From Streptomyces sp. NRRL WC-3605 (GTDB lineage: Bacteria; Actinomycetota; Actinomycetes; Streptomycetales; Streptomycetaceae): 64,000 nt of DNA. The stretch is from assembly GCF_001509795.1 (NCBI RefSeq), contig NZ_LLZN01000042.1:62001-126000 (forward strand), in the 5' to 3' direction. A program made the translations under genes and the position numbers. The notes under the pieces were generated by a model. The model was not told the origin of the DNA. It made no database searches and worked only from the letters and a program-made list of their open reading frames with translations. This document shows, piece after piece, positions 1 through 8,551 of this stretch; positions within the stretch are counted from its first letter, which is position 1; each line of letters begins with the position of its first letter.

Positions 1-275
1 TCGTCAAGACGAAGTCCTACACGGCGAAGACCATCACCAAGACCGGCTCCACCCGCACGATGGCGGCCTGGAAGAACACCAACACCCTGCTCGGCTGGAA
101 CGGCACGCTCGGCGTGAAGACCGGCTCGGGCAGCGAGGCGAAGTACTGCCTCGTCTTCGCGGCCACCCTCAACGGCGAGTCCGTGATCGGCACCGTGCTC
201 ACCGCCTCCTCGGAGGCCAACCGCACGGCGGACGTGAAGAAGCTCATCACCTACGGCTACGCCAAGATCAGCTGA
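1..275 (+). CDS. D-alanyl-D-alanine carboxypeptidase, C-terminal end (partial)
   Basis: Only the last 91 or so codons are inside the window; the start lies to the left. The reading frame ends at the TGA at 273-275. The segment GTLGVKTGSGSEAKYCLVFAA contains the KTG box, the third conserved motif of the penicillin-binding serine peptidase fold, and the flanking text matches the low-molecular-weight PBP (DacA/PBP5-like) family. Such enzymes trim the terminal D-Ala from peptidoglycan stem peptides outside the membrane. The SxxK and SxN motifs cannot be checked here. A strong terminator hairpin follows 25 bases after the stop. Confidence 0.85.
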   Translation, partial: VKTKSYTAKTITKTGSTRTMAAWKNTNTLLGWNGTLGVKTGSGSEAKYCLVFAATLNGESVIGTVLTASSEANRTADVKKLITYGYAKIS

Positions 276-300
276 TCTTCGGCGAGCGGTCGGGCATGAC

Positions 301-336
301 GAAAGGGGCGGTCACCGCGAGGTGACCGCCCCTTTC
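301..336. terminator. Bidirectional terminator between convergent genes
   Basis: A perfect 16-bp stem (301-316 pairs with 321-336, loop GCGA) begins and ends with an A-run and a T-run, so it can end transcription from both the carboxypeptidase gene and the convergent E2 gene that stops at 352. Confidence 0.8.
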
Positions 337-351
337 AGCGCCTTCCGGGGC

Positions 352-1773
352 TCACGCCCAGGTGATCAGCCGCTTGGGCTGCTCCAGGATCGCCGCCACG
401 TCCGCGAGCACCTTGGAGCCCAGCTCGCCGTCGACCAGGCGGTGGTCGAAGCTCAGCGCCAGCGTGGTGACCTGACGCGGCTTCACCTTGCCCTTGTGCA
501 CCCACGGCTGGAGCTTGATGGCGCCGACCGCGAGGATCGCCGACTCGCCCGGGTTGAGGATCGGGGTGCCGGTGTCGACGCCGAAGACGCCGACGTTGGT
601 GATGGTGACCGTGCCGCCCTGCATCGCGCCCGGGGACGTCCTGCCCTCACGGGCCGTGGACACCAGCTCGCCCAGCGCCTCCGCCAGCTGCGGCAGCGTC
701 TTGGCGTCGGCGTCCTTGATGTTCGGCACGATCAGGCCGCGCGGGGTCGCCGCCGCGATGCCCAGGTTCACGTAGTGCTTGCGCACGATCTCCTGGTTCG
801 CCTCGTCCCAGGACGCGTTGACGTCCGGGTTGCGCTTGATCGCGACCAGAAGGGCCTTGGAGATCAGCAGCAGCGGGTTCACCCGCAGCCCCGCGAACTC
901 CTTGTCCGCCTTCAGTTCCTCGACCAGCTTCAGGGTCCGCGTCACGTCCACGGTCACGAACTCCGTGACATGCGGGGCCGTGAACGCCGAGCCCACCATC
1001 GCCGCGGCCGTGGCCTTGCGGACGCCCTTGACCGGGATGCGGGTCTCCCGGGCGCCGTCGTACGAGGCGGCGGGCGCCGGGACGGCCGCCGGGGCGGGCG
1101 CGGCCGCCTGGGGGGCCTGGGGGGCCTCCCGCACCGGCTCGCCGGCCGGGGCCTGCGCCCCCACCGCCGCGTGGACGTCCTCGCGGGTGATGACGCCGTC
1201 GGGGCCGGTCGGCGTGACCGTGGCCAGGTCGACGCCCAGGTCCTTCGCCAGCTTGCGCACCGGCGGCTTGGCCAGCGGGCGGCCCAGGGCCGGCGCGGCG
1301 GCGGGGCCGTGGCCGTTCAGCTCGGCCTGGAGGGCCTGCGTCGCCGGCTCGGCCTCCTGGCGCGGCGCCTCGGCGCCCTTGCGCGGGCGGCGCTTGGTGG
1401 ACGAGGCGGAGACGCCGTAGCCGACGAGCACCGGCTGGCGGCCCTGCGGCTCGGTCTCCTCCTCCTGCGCCGGCGCGGGTGCCGCCGGCTCCTCGGCGGC
1501 CGGGGCCGCCCCTCCCGAGACGTCGACCGCGATGATCGACGTGCCGACGTCGACCGTGGTGCCCTCGGGGAAGTGCAGGGCGCGGACCACGCCGTCGTAC
1601 GGGATGGGCAGCTCGACGGCCGCCTTGGCGGTCTCGACCTCGCAGACCACCTGCCCGTCGGTGACGGTGTCGCCCGGCTGGACGTACCACTTGAGGATCT
1701 CGGCCTCGGTGAGTCCCTCACCGACGTCGGGCATCTTGAACTCGCGCACGGACGCGTCTGTCATCGTCGTCAC
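352..1773 (-). CDS. bkdC: Branched-chain 2-oxoacid dehydrogenase E2, dihydrolipoamide acyltransferase (first copy)
   Basis: 473 residues. It is the core acyltransferase that moves the acyl group from the E1-bound thiamine adduct via its lipoyl arm to CoA. The N-terminal lipoyl domain carries the lipoylation motif ETAKA (Lys about 50). An Ala/Pro-rich linker leads to a peripheral-subunit-binding domain (about 195-235, VRKLAKDLGVDL). The catalytic domain ends with the active-site HRLVDG motif. I chose the GTG at 1773: GAGGAG sits 6 bases before it, while the ATG at 1764 is too far from that site. The gene follows E1beta by 10 bases. The streptomycete context suggests branched-chain rather than pyruvate substrates, because these bacteria normally use a single-chain AceE for pyruvate. 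No E3 gene is nearby. Confidence 0.88.
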   Translation of the reverse strand: MTTMTDASVREFKMPDVGEGLTEAEILKWYVQPGDTVTDGQVVCEVETAKAAVELPIPYDGVVRALHFPEGTTVDVGTSIIAVDVSGGAAPAAEEPAAPAPAQEEETEPQGRQPVLVGYGVSASSTKRRPRKGAEAPRQEAEPATQALQAELNGHGPAAAPALGRPLAKPPVRKLAKDLGVDLATVTPTGPDGVITREDVHAAVGAQAPAGEPVREAPQAPQAAAPAPAAVPAPAASYDGARETRIPVKGVRKATAAAMVGSAFTAPHVTEFVTVDVTRTLKLVEELKADKEFAGLRVNPLLLISKALLVAIKRNPDVNASWDEANQEIVRKHYVNLGIAAATPRGLIVPNIKDADAKTLPQLAEALGELVSTAREGRTSPGAMQGGTVTITNVGVFGVDTGTPILNPGESAILAVGAIKLQPWVHKGKVKPRQVTTLALSFDHRLVDGELGSKVLADVAAILEQPKRLITWA

Positions 1774-1783
1774 GACCCTCTCC

Positions 1784-2764
1784 TCAGTACGCCAGGGCAC
1801 GGTCGACGGCGTCGAGCACCCGGTCCAGACCCGGCAGGTACTCCTCCTCCAGGCGCGCCGGCGGGTACGGGGCGTGGTAGCCGCCGACCCGGAGCACCGG
1901 GGCCTCCAGGTGGTAGAAGCAGCGCTCGGTGATCCGGGCGGCGATCTCCGCGCCGGAACCGAAGAACACCGGGGCCTCGTGGACCACGACCAGCCGGCGG
2001 GTCTTCTCCACCGACGTCTGGATGGAGTCGAAGTCGAGCGGCGAGACCGACCGCAGGTCCAGGACCTCCAGGTCGCGGCCCTCCTCGGCGGCCGCCGCGG
2101 CGACCTCCAGGCAGGTCTTCACCATGGGGCCGTAGGCGGCGAGCGTCAGGTCGCGGCCCTCGCGGACCACCTTCGCCTTGTGCAGCGGGCCGGGGATCGC
2201 GTCGGTGACGACCTCGCCCTTGTCCCAGTAGCGGCGCTTGGGCTCGAAGAAGATCACCGGGTCGTCGCTCTGGATGGCCTGCTGCATCATCCAGTACGCG
2301 TCGGACGCGTTCGACGGGGAGACGATCTTCAGACCGGCGACGTGCGCGAACAGCGACTCCGGAGACTCCGAGTGGTGCTCGACCGCGCCGATGCCGCCGC
2401 CGTAGGGGATGCGCACGACGACGGGGAGCTTGACCTTGCCCAGCGAGCGGGCGTGCATCTTCGCGAGCTGCGTGACGATCTGGTCGTACGCCGGGAAGAC
2501 GAAACCGTCGAACTGGATCTCCACCACCGGGCGGTAGCCGCGCAGGGCGAGACCGATCGCGGTGCCCACGATGCCGGACTCGGCGAGGGGGGTGTCGATG
2601 ACCCGGCTCTCGCCGAAGTCCTTCTGCAGGCCGTCGGTGACGCGGAAGACGCCGCCGAGCTTGCCGACGTCCTCACCCATCACGAGGACCTTCGGGTCCG
2701 TCTCCAGGGCGCGGCGCAGCGACTCGTTGATCGCCTTGGCCAGAGCCATCTTCTCCGCTGCCAT
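1784..2764 (-). CDS. bkdB: Branched-chain 2-oxoacid dehydrogenase E1 beta subunit (first copy)
   Basis: 326 residues, the normal length for an E1beta. It pairs with E1alpha to form the thiamine-diphosphate decarboxylase. Family hallmarks are visible: VLVMGEDVGKLGGVFRVTDGL near the N-terminus, GYRPVVEIQFDGF, and RIPYGGGIGAVEHHSES, which contributes to the E1 active-site channel. The start ATG is one base after the E1alpha stop, which implies translational coupling. The product should be cytoplasmic and part of the multienzyme complex that makes isobutyryl-, isovaleryl- and 2-methylbutyryl-CoA, the primers for branched fatty acids. Confidence 0.88.
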   Translation of the reverse strand: MAAEKMALAKAINESLRRALETDPKVLVMGEDVGKLGGVFRVTDGLQKDFGESRVIDTPLAESGIVGTAIGLALRGYRPVVEIQFDGFVFPAYDQIVTQLAKMHARSLGKVKLPVVVRIPYGGGIGAVEHHSESPESLFAHVAGLKIVSPSNASDAYWMMQQAIQSDDPVIFFEPKRRYWDKGEVVTDAIPGPLHKAKVVREGRDLTLAAYGPMVKTCLEVAAAAAEEGRDLEVLDLRSVSPLDFDSIQTSVEKTRRLVVVHEAPVFFGSGAEIAARITERCFYHLEAPVLRVGGYHAPYPPARLEEEYLPGLDRVLDAVDRALAY

Positions 2765-2765
2765 G

Positions 2766-3944
2766 TCAGGCCCCCTCTACGTCCGCGAACGACGCCTGGT
2801 AGGCGGCGAACTGGGCGCGCTCCTCGTCGACGAGCGCGTGCCCGTCCGCGTACACGTTCTCGAAGATGGCGAAACGGTCCGGGTCCGGCATGGCGCGGAC
2901 CGCTTCGCGCACTCGTTTGCCCAACGCCTCGCTCTCGGTCTCCAGTTCCGCGAAGAATCCCTCGTCCGCGTGGTTTGCGGACTCCAGGTACGCGCGAAGG
3001 CGCAGGATCGGGTCCTTCGCCTCCCAGGACTGGCGCTCCTCGTCCCCGCGGTAGCGGGTCGGGTCGTCGGAGGTGGTGTGGGCGCCCATGCGGTACGTGA
3101 ACGCCTCGACCAGCGTCGGGCCCTCACCGTTGCGGGCGCGCTCCAGCGCCCACTTCGTCACGGCGAGGCAGGCGAGGACGTCGTTGCCGTCGACGCGGAC
3201 GCCGGGGAAGCCGTAGCCCTGCGCGCGCTGGTACAGCGGCACGCGGGTCTGCTTCTCGGTGGGCTCGGAGATCGCCCACTGGTTGTTCTGGCAGAAGAAC
3301 ACCACGGGGGCGTTGTAGACCGCGGAGAACGTGAAGGACTCGGCCACGTCGCCCTGGCTGGAGGCGCCGTCGCCGAAGTAGGCGATGACCGCGCTGTCCG
3401 CGCCGTCCTTGGCGACGCCCATCGCGTAGCCGGTGGCGTGCAGCGTCTGGGAGCCGATGACGATCGTGTACAGCTGGAAGTTGTTGCTGTTCGGGTCCCA
3501 GCCGCCGTTGTTCACCCCGCGGAACATGCCGAGCAGGTTGGTGGGGTCGACGCCCCGGCACCAGGCGACGCCGTGCTCGCGGTACGTCGGGAAGACGTAG
3601 TCGTCCTCGCGGGTGGCGCGACCGGAGCCGATCTGGGCGGCCTCCTGGCCGAGCAGCGAGGCCCACAGGCCCAGCTCGCCCTGGCGCTGCAGGGCGGTGG
3701 CCTCGGCGTCGAAGCGGCGGGTGAGCACCATGTCGCGGTAGAGGCCGCGGAGCTCTTCGGGGGTGATGCCGGCGACGTACTTGTCGAACTCGGCGTTCTT
3801 GACGCGCTTGCCCTCGGGCGTCAGCAGCTGGACGAGCTCGGGTTCGGCGCTCGCCGTCTTCCTCGCGGATGTGGTCTTGCCGGCCGTGCTCTTGGTACCG
3901 GCGCTGCGTCGCGGCTTTCGCGCGGCAGTGCTCTCCACGGTCAC
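2766..3944 (-). CDS. bkdA: Branched-chain 2-oxoacid dehydrogenase E1 alpha subunit (first copy)
   Basis: 392 residues. The thiamine-diphosphate binding motif runs from GDGASSQGD to CQNN (about 190-222). The start is the GTG at 3944 with GGAGGA 6 bases upstream. An unusual N-terminal tail of about 35 residues is rich in Lys, Arg, Ala, Ser and Thr (RKPRRSAGTKSTAGKTTSARK), resembling a histone-H1-like tail; the second E1alpha in this window lacks it. First gene of the E1alpha-E1beta-E2 operon. The long non-coding stretch upstream must hold the promoter. A pyruvate-type role is possible but less likely from the streptomycete context. Confidence 0.87.
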   Translation of the reverse strand: MTVESTAARKPRRSAGTKSTAGKTTSARKTASAEPELVQLLTPEGKRVKNAEFDKYVAGITPEELRGLYRDMVLTRRFDAEATALQRQGELGLWASLLGQEAAQIGSGRATREDDYVFPTYREHGVAWCRGVDPTNLLGMFRGVNNGGWDPNSNNFQLYTIVIGSQTLHATGYAMGVAKDGADSAVIAYFGDGASSQGDVAESFTFSAVYNAPVVFFCQNNQWAISEPTEKQTRVPLYQRAQGYGFPGVRVDGNDVLACLAVTKWALERARNGEGPTLVEAFTYRMGAHTTSDDPTRYRGDEERQSWEAKDPILRLRAYLESANHADEGFFAELETESEALGKRVREAVRAMPDPDRFAIFENVYADGHALVDEERAQFAAYQASFADVEGA

Positions 3945-4344
3945 GTGTGCTCCTCCGTCGGTCCGGCTACCCGGGTTCGCCGGGTGCTGGGGTTACCCCC
4001 TGTTCCGCGGTGGGAACGTGGGGGCGCGGCTCACCTGCGGCCCTCGGACGCACGGGGTGGGTGCGGCTCGTTGGGGACAGGCGTGACAGGTGCCCCGGCG
4101 AGCGCCCTGCAAAAGGCACGTTACCCAGTGCTCCACATTTCTGTGAAACCCCTCCTGACCTGGGATTTTGCTTGGAAATCCAAGTAAATCGCGAAAGTCG
4201 GGAACGGTCCTGGTCACAGCCTTGCAGGGGGCCGGAACAACGGCACGTTATATCGGTGAGCCAGGTCACGGGAAGAGTCGTCGTGTCACGGTTCGTGTCC
4301 GGGGGCCACACGGAGTGACAAAGTGCAGCTCAGGGATGTGAAAA
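3945..4344. other. Non-coding region upstream of first bkd operon
   Basis: About 400 bases without a credible gene, more AT-rich than the flanks. It holds a short palindrome CTTGGAAATCCAAG (4171-4184), and the 9-mer GGCACGTTA occurs twice (4115-4123 and 4242-4250) in the same direction, 127 bases apart. On the minus strand each copy reads TAACGTGCC, and each could be part of a -10 region (TAACGT after TTCACA with an 18-base gap; TATAAC overlapping the other copy). Probably the bkd promoter/operator region; no specific regulator can be named. Confidence 0.5.
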
Positions 4345-4378
4345 GCGCGCGTGAGCCCGTTTCGGGGCGCACGCGCGC
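4345..4378 (-). terminator. Terminator after first Ser/Thr kinase
   Basis: Nine perfect pairs GCGCGCGTG (4345-4353) with CACGCGCGC (4370-4378) around a partly pairing GC-rich loop, directly downstream of the kinase stop at 4402, preceded on the other side by AAAA. Confidence 0.55.
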
Positions 4379-4401
4379 GGGGGTGGAGGGGTGCCGGTCA
4401 G

Positions 4402-5958
4402 CTATTGGTTGCCCGCCGCGGTCCCCGTCGCTGTCGGATCCGGCGGCGGCGTGGTCGGGTCTTCCGTCGCGGGATCCGTCGGGTCATCCGTCGGGTCCTC
4501 CGTCGGCTCCTGCGTCGTCGGGTCCTGGGTCGGCTCCTGCGTCGGCTTCTGCGTCTGCTCCTGCGTCGGCTCCTGGGTCGGCGACCAGTCGGGGTCGGAG
4601 CCCGTGTCCGTACCGCCGTCGTCGAAGCCGCCGGTCTGGTCCTCGGTGGCCTCGTCGGTGGGCTCCTCGGACGGCTTGTCCCGGTCCTCGCTCTGCGTGG
4701 CGGTCGGCTTCGTCGGCGTGTTGTCGTCGCCGCCGCCCTTGCCGTTGTTGACGGCGAGCGCGACACCGGCCGCGATCGCGATGACCGCGAGGACGGCGAG
4801 GATCCACAGCTTGCCGCGGCCGCTGCCCCGGTTGCCGTGCCCCTCGAAACCGCCGTCGTCCCCGCCGCCGTAGCCGCCGGGCAGGATCGGCTGCGGGATC
4901 TGCGTCGTACCGGAGGCCGGGTCTCCCGGGTGGCCCATGACGGCCGTGTGCGCGAAGCCGCCGGCCGGGGTGTGCCGGCCCTCGTGCATCGTCACCGGGC
5001 CGGTGTTCCAGGTGCCGGTGTGGCCGCCCTGGTCGTACAGCATCTGGAGGGCGTACTGGACGAGGCCGCGCATCTCCTCGGCCGTCTGGAACCGGTCGTC
5101 CGGCTCCTTGGCGAGCGAGCGCATGACCAGGCCGTCGAGCTCGGGCGGCGCGGCGTCGGACGCCTCGGACGGCGGGGTCGGGATGTCCTGGACGTGCTGG
5201 TAGACCACGGACAGCGGGGTCTCGCCGGTGAAGGGGGGGCGCAGCGCGAGCAGTTCGTAGAGGAGGCAGCCGGTCGCGTACAGGTCGGAGCGGTGGTCGA
5301 CCGCCTTGCCGAGCGCCTGCTCGGGCGAGAGGTACTGCGGGGTGCCCATCACCATGCCGGTCTGGGTCATCGTCGACTGCGCGCCGTGCAGGGCGCGCGC
5401 GATGCCGAAGTCCATCACCTTCACGGCGCCGTTGTTGGTGATGATCACGTTGGCGGGCTTGATGTCGCGGTGCACGATGCCGTGCTGGTGCGAGTAGGCG
5501 AGGGCCTCCAGGACGCCGGAGACGATGATGAGCGCCTGCTCGGGTCCGGGCGCCTCGGCGTTGATCAGGAGGTCGCGGATGGTGCGGCCCTCGACGATCT
5601 CCATGACGATGTACGGCACGGAGTGGCCGCCGACGACGTCCTCGCCGGAGTCGTACACGGCGACGATCGCGTGGTGGTTGAGGCCGGCCACGGACTGGGC
5701 CTCACGCGTGAAGCGGGCCTTGGACACCGGGTCCTCGGCGAGGTCGGAGCGCAGCAGCTTGACCGCCACGGTGCGGCCCAGCCGGACGTCCTCGGCCGCG
5801 AACACCTCGGCCATGCCGCCCCGGCCGAGTCTGCGGGTCAGCCGGTACCGGCCGTCCCCGACCAGCCCGCCGTTACCCCACATCTCCGGCGCGTCTGACA
5901 TACCGCCGCCAGCCGCCTCGGGGTCGGACGGGCCCTGAGCGCGCTGCTGCTGTGCCAT
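4402..5958 (-). CDS. Transmembrane Ser/Thr protein kinase with Thr/Pro-rich extracellular tail
   Basis: 518 residues. The kinase domain (about 37-300) has the glycine loop GRGGMAEVF, catalytic Lys67 in VAVKLL, the HRDIKPAN catalytic loop and the DFGIA motif. After a flexible region, one hydrophobic segment (LWILAVLAVIAIAAGVALAV, about 377-396) crosses the membrane. The outer tail is short repeats of Thr, Glu/Asp, Pro and Gln (PTQEPTQEQTQKPTQEP) with no PASTA domain, so it is more likely a cell-wall spacer or glycosylated stalk than a ligand sensor. The start ATG has GAGGA just upstream. It is divergent from a second kinase at 6310, an arrangement also seen in other streptomycetes. Substrates are unknown. 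Confidence 0.9.
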   Translation of the reverse strand: MAQQQRAQGPSDPEAAGGGMSDAPEMWGNGGLVGDGRYRLTRRLGRGGMAEVFAAEDVRLGRTVAVKLLRSDLAEDPVSKARFTREAQSVAGLNHHAIVAVYDSGEDVVGGHSVPYIVMEIVEGRTIRDLLINAEAPGPEQALIIVSGVLEALAYSHQHGIVHRDIKPANVIITNNGAVKVMDFGIARALHGAQSTMTQTGMVMGTPQYLSPEQALGKAVDHRSDLYATGCLLYELLALRPPFTGETPLSVVYQHVQDIPTPPSEASDAAPPELDGLVMRSLAKEPDDRFQTAEEMRGLVQYALQMLYDQGGHTGTWNTGPVTMHEGRHTPAGGFAHTAVMGHPGDPASGTTQIPQPILPGGYGGGDDGGFEGHGNRGSGRGKLWILAVLAVIAIAAGVALAVNNGKGGGDDNTPTKPTATQSEDRDKPSEEPTDEATEDQTGGFDDGGTDTGSDPDWSPTQEPTQEQTQKPTQEPTQDPTTQEPTEDPTDDPTDPATEDPTTPPPDPTATGTAAGNQ

Positions 5959-6309
5959 CGGTCCTCGCCGTCGTTTCTGCCCGCGGTGCGCGCGGTGTTG
6001 TTACGGTCTCCGTCGGCCACGCTACAGCCTCGGCGCAAGCCGCCGGTCCGGGACGGCCGCCCCGGTCCGGCGAAGACGGACCGGTCATGAAACCTTCACC
6101 CGTCCCCCACGTGCAAATTGTGTGCACCGACGGTACGACCCCTGTAACGCTTGGGCGACGCCGCCTTCGCGTACGGTCACGGAACGGGCACCTCGCTTGA
6201 CCTGTCGGTGCCGTGGGGCAGACTTGGCCGGGAATAGCACATTGGATCAACCGGGATCAGCGGATCCCGGGCAGCCGCAGGCGCCCAAGGGGCACGGGGG
6301 ACGCAGAAC
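5959..6309. other. Divergent promoter region between two kinases
   Basis: 351 bases with no gene. It must carry promoters for both kinases. A candidate for the rightward gene is annotated separately at 6197-6224. I see no clear promoter for the leftward kinase and no strong operator-like palindrome. Confidence 0.5.
6197..6224 (+). promoter_or_regulatory. Candidate vegetative promoter of the rightward kinase
   Basis: TTGACC (6197-6202) is followed after 16 bases by CAGACT (6219-6224), close to the streptomycete TTGAC(A/C)/TAG(A/G)(A/C)T pattern. The leader to the ATG at 6310 would be about 80 bases. Prediction from sequence only. Confidence 0.4.
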
Positions 6310-7944
6310 ATGAGCCAGGACGGCGCACAGAACGCGCACGCGGGACGGTCGCTGGCCGGTGGCCGCTACCAGCTGCGCGACCTGCTCGGCCAGGGCGGCA
6401 TGGCGTCCGTCCACCTCGCCTACGACTCCGTGCTCGACCGCCAGGTCGCGGTCAAGACGCTGCACACCGAGCTGGGCCGCGAGCCGGCGTTCCGCGAGCG
6501 GTTCCGCCGCGAGGCCCAGGCAGTGGCCAAGCTCACGCACACCAACATCGTCTCCGTCTTCGACACCGGCGAGGACGAGATGGACGGCATGACGACGCCG
6601 TACATCGTCATGGAGTACATCGAGGGCCGTCCGCTCAGCTCCGTCTTCGACGAGGCCGTACGGCAGGCCGGGGCGATGCCCGCCGACCAGGCCCTGAAGA
6701 TCACCGCGGACGTGCTCGCCGCCCTGGAGATCAGCCACGAGATGGGCCTGGTCCACCGCGACATCAAGCCGGGCAACGTGATGCTGAACAAGCGCGGCGT
6801 CGTCAAGGTCATGGACTTCGGCATCGCGCGCGCCATGCAGTCCGGCGTGACGTCGATGACGCAGACCGGCATGGTGGTCGGCACCCCGCAGTACCTCTCT
6901 CCGGAGCAGGCCCTCGGCCGGGGCGTGGACGCCCGCTCCGACCTGTACTCGGTCGGCATCATGCTGTTCCAGCTCGTCACCGGACGGCTGCCGTTCGACG
7001 CGGACTCGCCGCTGGCCATCGCGTACGCGCACGTGCAGGAGAAGCCGGTCGCGCCCTCCTCGATCAACCGCTCCCTGCCCCCGGCGGTGGACGCGCTGGT
7101 GGCCCGCGCGCTGAAGAAGAACCCGAACGAACGCTTCCCCAGCGCCGAGGCCATGCGCGACGAGTGCCTGCGCATCGCGCAGTCCTTCCACGCGGCGCCG
7201 CCGAGCATCGTGCCGGGCGCGCAGACGCAGAGCGGTCAGGGCGTCGGCGCCTCGGTGTTCCCGCCCGTCGGGCAGACGCCCCCGAGCACGGGGCCCGTCC
7301 AGCAGCCCTACCAGCCGACGCCGACGCCCTCTCCGTACGGCACCCCGCCGCCGTCCGGGCCGACTCCGGCGTACGGCTATCCGCAGCAGTCCGGCTTCAC
7401 GACGCCGGCGCCCGCCTCCTACTCCCCGCAGCCCGGCCACGCGACGCCTCCGCCGTACACGATCGCGCCGCAGGGGCAGGGCGCGCCGGGCGGCGGGAAG
7501 CGCAACCGGGGCGTGATCATCGGCTCGATCGTCGTGTCCCTGGCCGCCGTGGGCGGTCTGATCGCCGCGCTGTCGATGAACGGCGGCGGGGGCGACGAGG
7601 GCAAGGGAGGCGGCGGCTCGACCACGGCCACCGAGATCTCCAAGGCGCCGGGCTGGCGGCAGGGCGACACCTCGCGGACCGTCGAGACGAGCGAGTGCAC
7701 CGAGCCGCGCGAGGCCTACCTCGACCCCGACAAGGTGACGATGCCGGACATGACCTTCCGGTACTGGCCGTCGGTCGAGAAGTGCCTGAAGGCCGCCGGC
7801 TGGAAGTACGAGAAGATCGACAAGAACGAGAACACGTACGGCCAGGGCACCGTCATGGAACAGGACCCCAAGGTCCGCCAGGACTTCGACCCGGACAACC
7901 CCCCGGTGATGAAGTTCACGGTGTCCACCGGCAATCCGGAGTGA
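6310..7944 (+). CDS. Transmembrane Ser/Thr protein kinase with single PASTA-like domain
   Basis: 544 residues. The kinase domain shows GQGGMASVH, Lys49 in VAVKTL, HRDIKPGN and DFGIA. A Pro/Gln/Tyr/Thr-rich juxtamembrane linker (about 290-390) precedes one transmembrane helix (GVIIGSIVVSLAAVGGLIAAL). The outer part of roughly 115 residues ends with a PASTA-like fold (VTMPDMTFRYWPSVEKCLKA ... GTVMEQDP), with two Cys that may pair. A single such unit is unusual compared with the four of PknB. GGGGGA lies 8 bases before the start. Probably senses cell-wall or surface cues; ligand and targets unknown. Confidence 0.9.
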   Translation: MSQDGAQNAHAGRSLAGGRYQLRDLLGQGGMASVHLAYDSVLDRQVAVKTLHTELGREPAFRERFRREAQAVAKLTHTNIVSVFDTGEDEMDGMTTPYIVMEYIEGRPLSSVFDEAVRQAGAMPADQALKITADVLAALEISHEMGLVHRDIKPGNVMLNKRGVVKVMDFGIARAMQSGVTSMTQTGMVVGTPQYLSPEQALGRGVDARSDLYSVGIMLFQLVTGRLPFDADSPLAIAYAHVQEKPVAPSSINRSLPPAVDALVARALKKNPNERFPSAEAMRDECLRIAQSFHAAPPSIVPGAQTQSGQGVGASVFPPVGQTPPSTGPVQQPYQPTPTPSPYGTPPPSGPTPAYGYPQQSGFTTPAPASYSPQPGHATPPPYTIAPQGQGAPGGGKRNRGVIIGSIVVSLAAVGGLIAALSMNGGGGDEGKGGGGSTTATEISKAPGWRQGDTSRTVETSECTEPREAYLDPDKVTMPDMTFRYWPSVEKCLKAAGWKYEKIDKNENTYGQGTVMEQDPKVRQDFDPDNPPVMKFTVSTGNPE

Positions 7945-7958
7945 CGCGGAGACACAGA

Positions 7959-7988
7959 AGGGCCCGGCGGCATCGGCCGCCGGGCCCT
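7959..7988. terminator. Bidirectional terminator between kinase and bpa
   Basis: Perfect 12-bp stem AGGGCCCGGCGG (7959-7970) with CCGCCGGGCCCT (7977-7988), loop CATCGG, between two convergent stops. Confidence 0.75.
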
Positions 7989-8011
7989 CGTCGTGTCTGG
8001 CTCAAGACGCC

Positions 8012-8551
8012 CTACAGGTAGGGGCCGCCCGTCCGGCCGGCCTGCGGGTGGTCGCCGTCGTCGCCGCCGACACCCGGCGGGAGGGCACGGCGCATCTGCT
8101 CCAGCTGGGCGCGCGCCGCCATCTGCTGGGCGAACAGGGTGGTCTGGATGCCGTGGAAGAGGCCCTCCAGCCAGCCGACCAACTGGGCCTGCGCGATGCG
8201 CAGTTCCGCGTCGGACGGTGTCCCCTCGTCCGTGAACGGCAGCGACAGCCGTTCCAGCTCCTCGACGAGCTCGGGGGCCAGGCCGTCCTCCAGTTCCTTG
8301 ACGGAACTGGCGTGGATCTCCTTCAGCCGGACCCGGCTCGCCTCGTCGAGGGGAGCGGCGCGCACCTCTTCGAGCAGCTGCTTGATCATGCTGCCGATGC
8401 GCATGACCTTCGCGGGCTGCTCCACCTGCTCCGTCACCGGGATCTCGCGGGAGTCGTCGTCCCCGCCGCCGCCACCGAGCGCCATGCCGTCCTGGCCCAC
8501 GACCAGGATCTGGGGGTTCTCGGGTTGCCTGTCGTTCCTCGGCATCTCCAT
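8012..8551 (-). CDS. bpa: Bacterial proteasome activator Bpa
   Basis: 179 residues from the chosen ATG at 8551; a GTG at 8569 would add six. The sequence NPQILVVGQDGMALGG followed by helical text (VMRIGSMIKQLLEEVRAAPLDEASR; LVGWLEGLFHGIQTTLFAQQ) and the C-terminal tail GGPYL matches Bpa (DUF2587). Known Bpa proteins form a dodecameric ring that opens the 20S proteasome gate without ATP through a C-terminal motif ending in tyrosine-leucine. The visible YL end fits that mechanism. It delivers damaged or unfolded proteins for pupylation-independent degradation. The gene stands alone, convergent with the kinase and divergent from the next gene. Confidence 0.85.
   Translation of the reverse strand: MEMPRNDRQPENPQILVVGQDGMALGGGGGDDDSREIPVTEQVEQPAKVMRIGSMIKQLLEEVRAAPLDEASRVRLKEIHASSVKELEDGLAPELVEELERLSLPFTDEGTPSDAELRIAQAQLVGWLEGLFHGIQTTLFAQQMAARAQLEQMRRALPPGVGGDDGDHPQAGRTGGPYL

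Noticed and set aside
322..1932. Long rightward frame opposite the E2 gene
   Set aside because: It is the antisense shadow of a clear E2; its protein is Arg/Gly/Leu-rich with no domain and no ribosome-binding site. The same applies to other long frames opposite real genes.
3942..3947. CACGTG as a parS core
   Set aside because: Flanks (GGT...TGC) do not match the parS arms.
4441..4620. Repeating GTCGG-type DNA as a CRISPR or satellite
   Set aside because: It is the codon pattern of the Thr/Pro/Glu repeats in the kinase tail.
6213..8021. 602-residue frame overlapping the second kinase
   Set aside because: Out-of-frame copy of the kinase with Arg/Pro-rich text; the kinase frame has all catalytic motifs.
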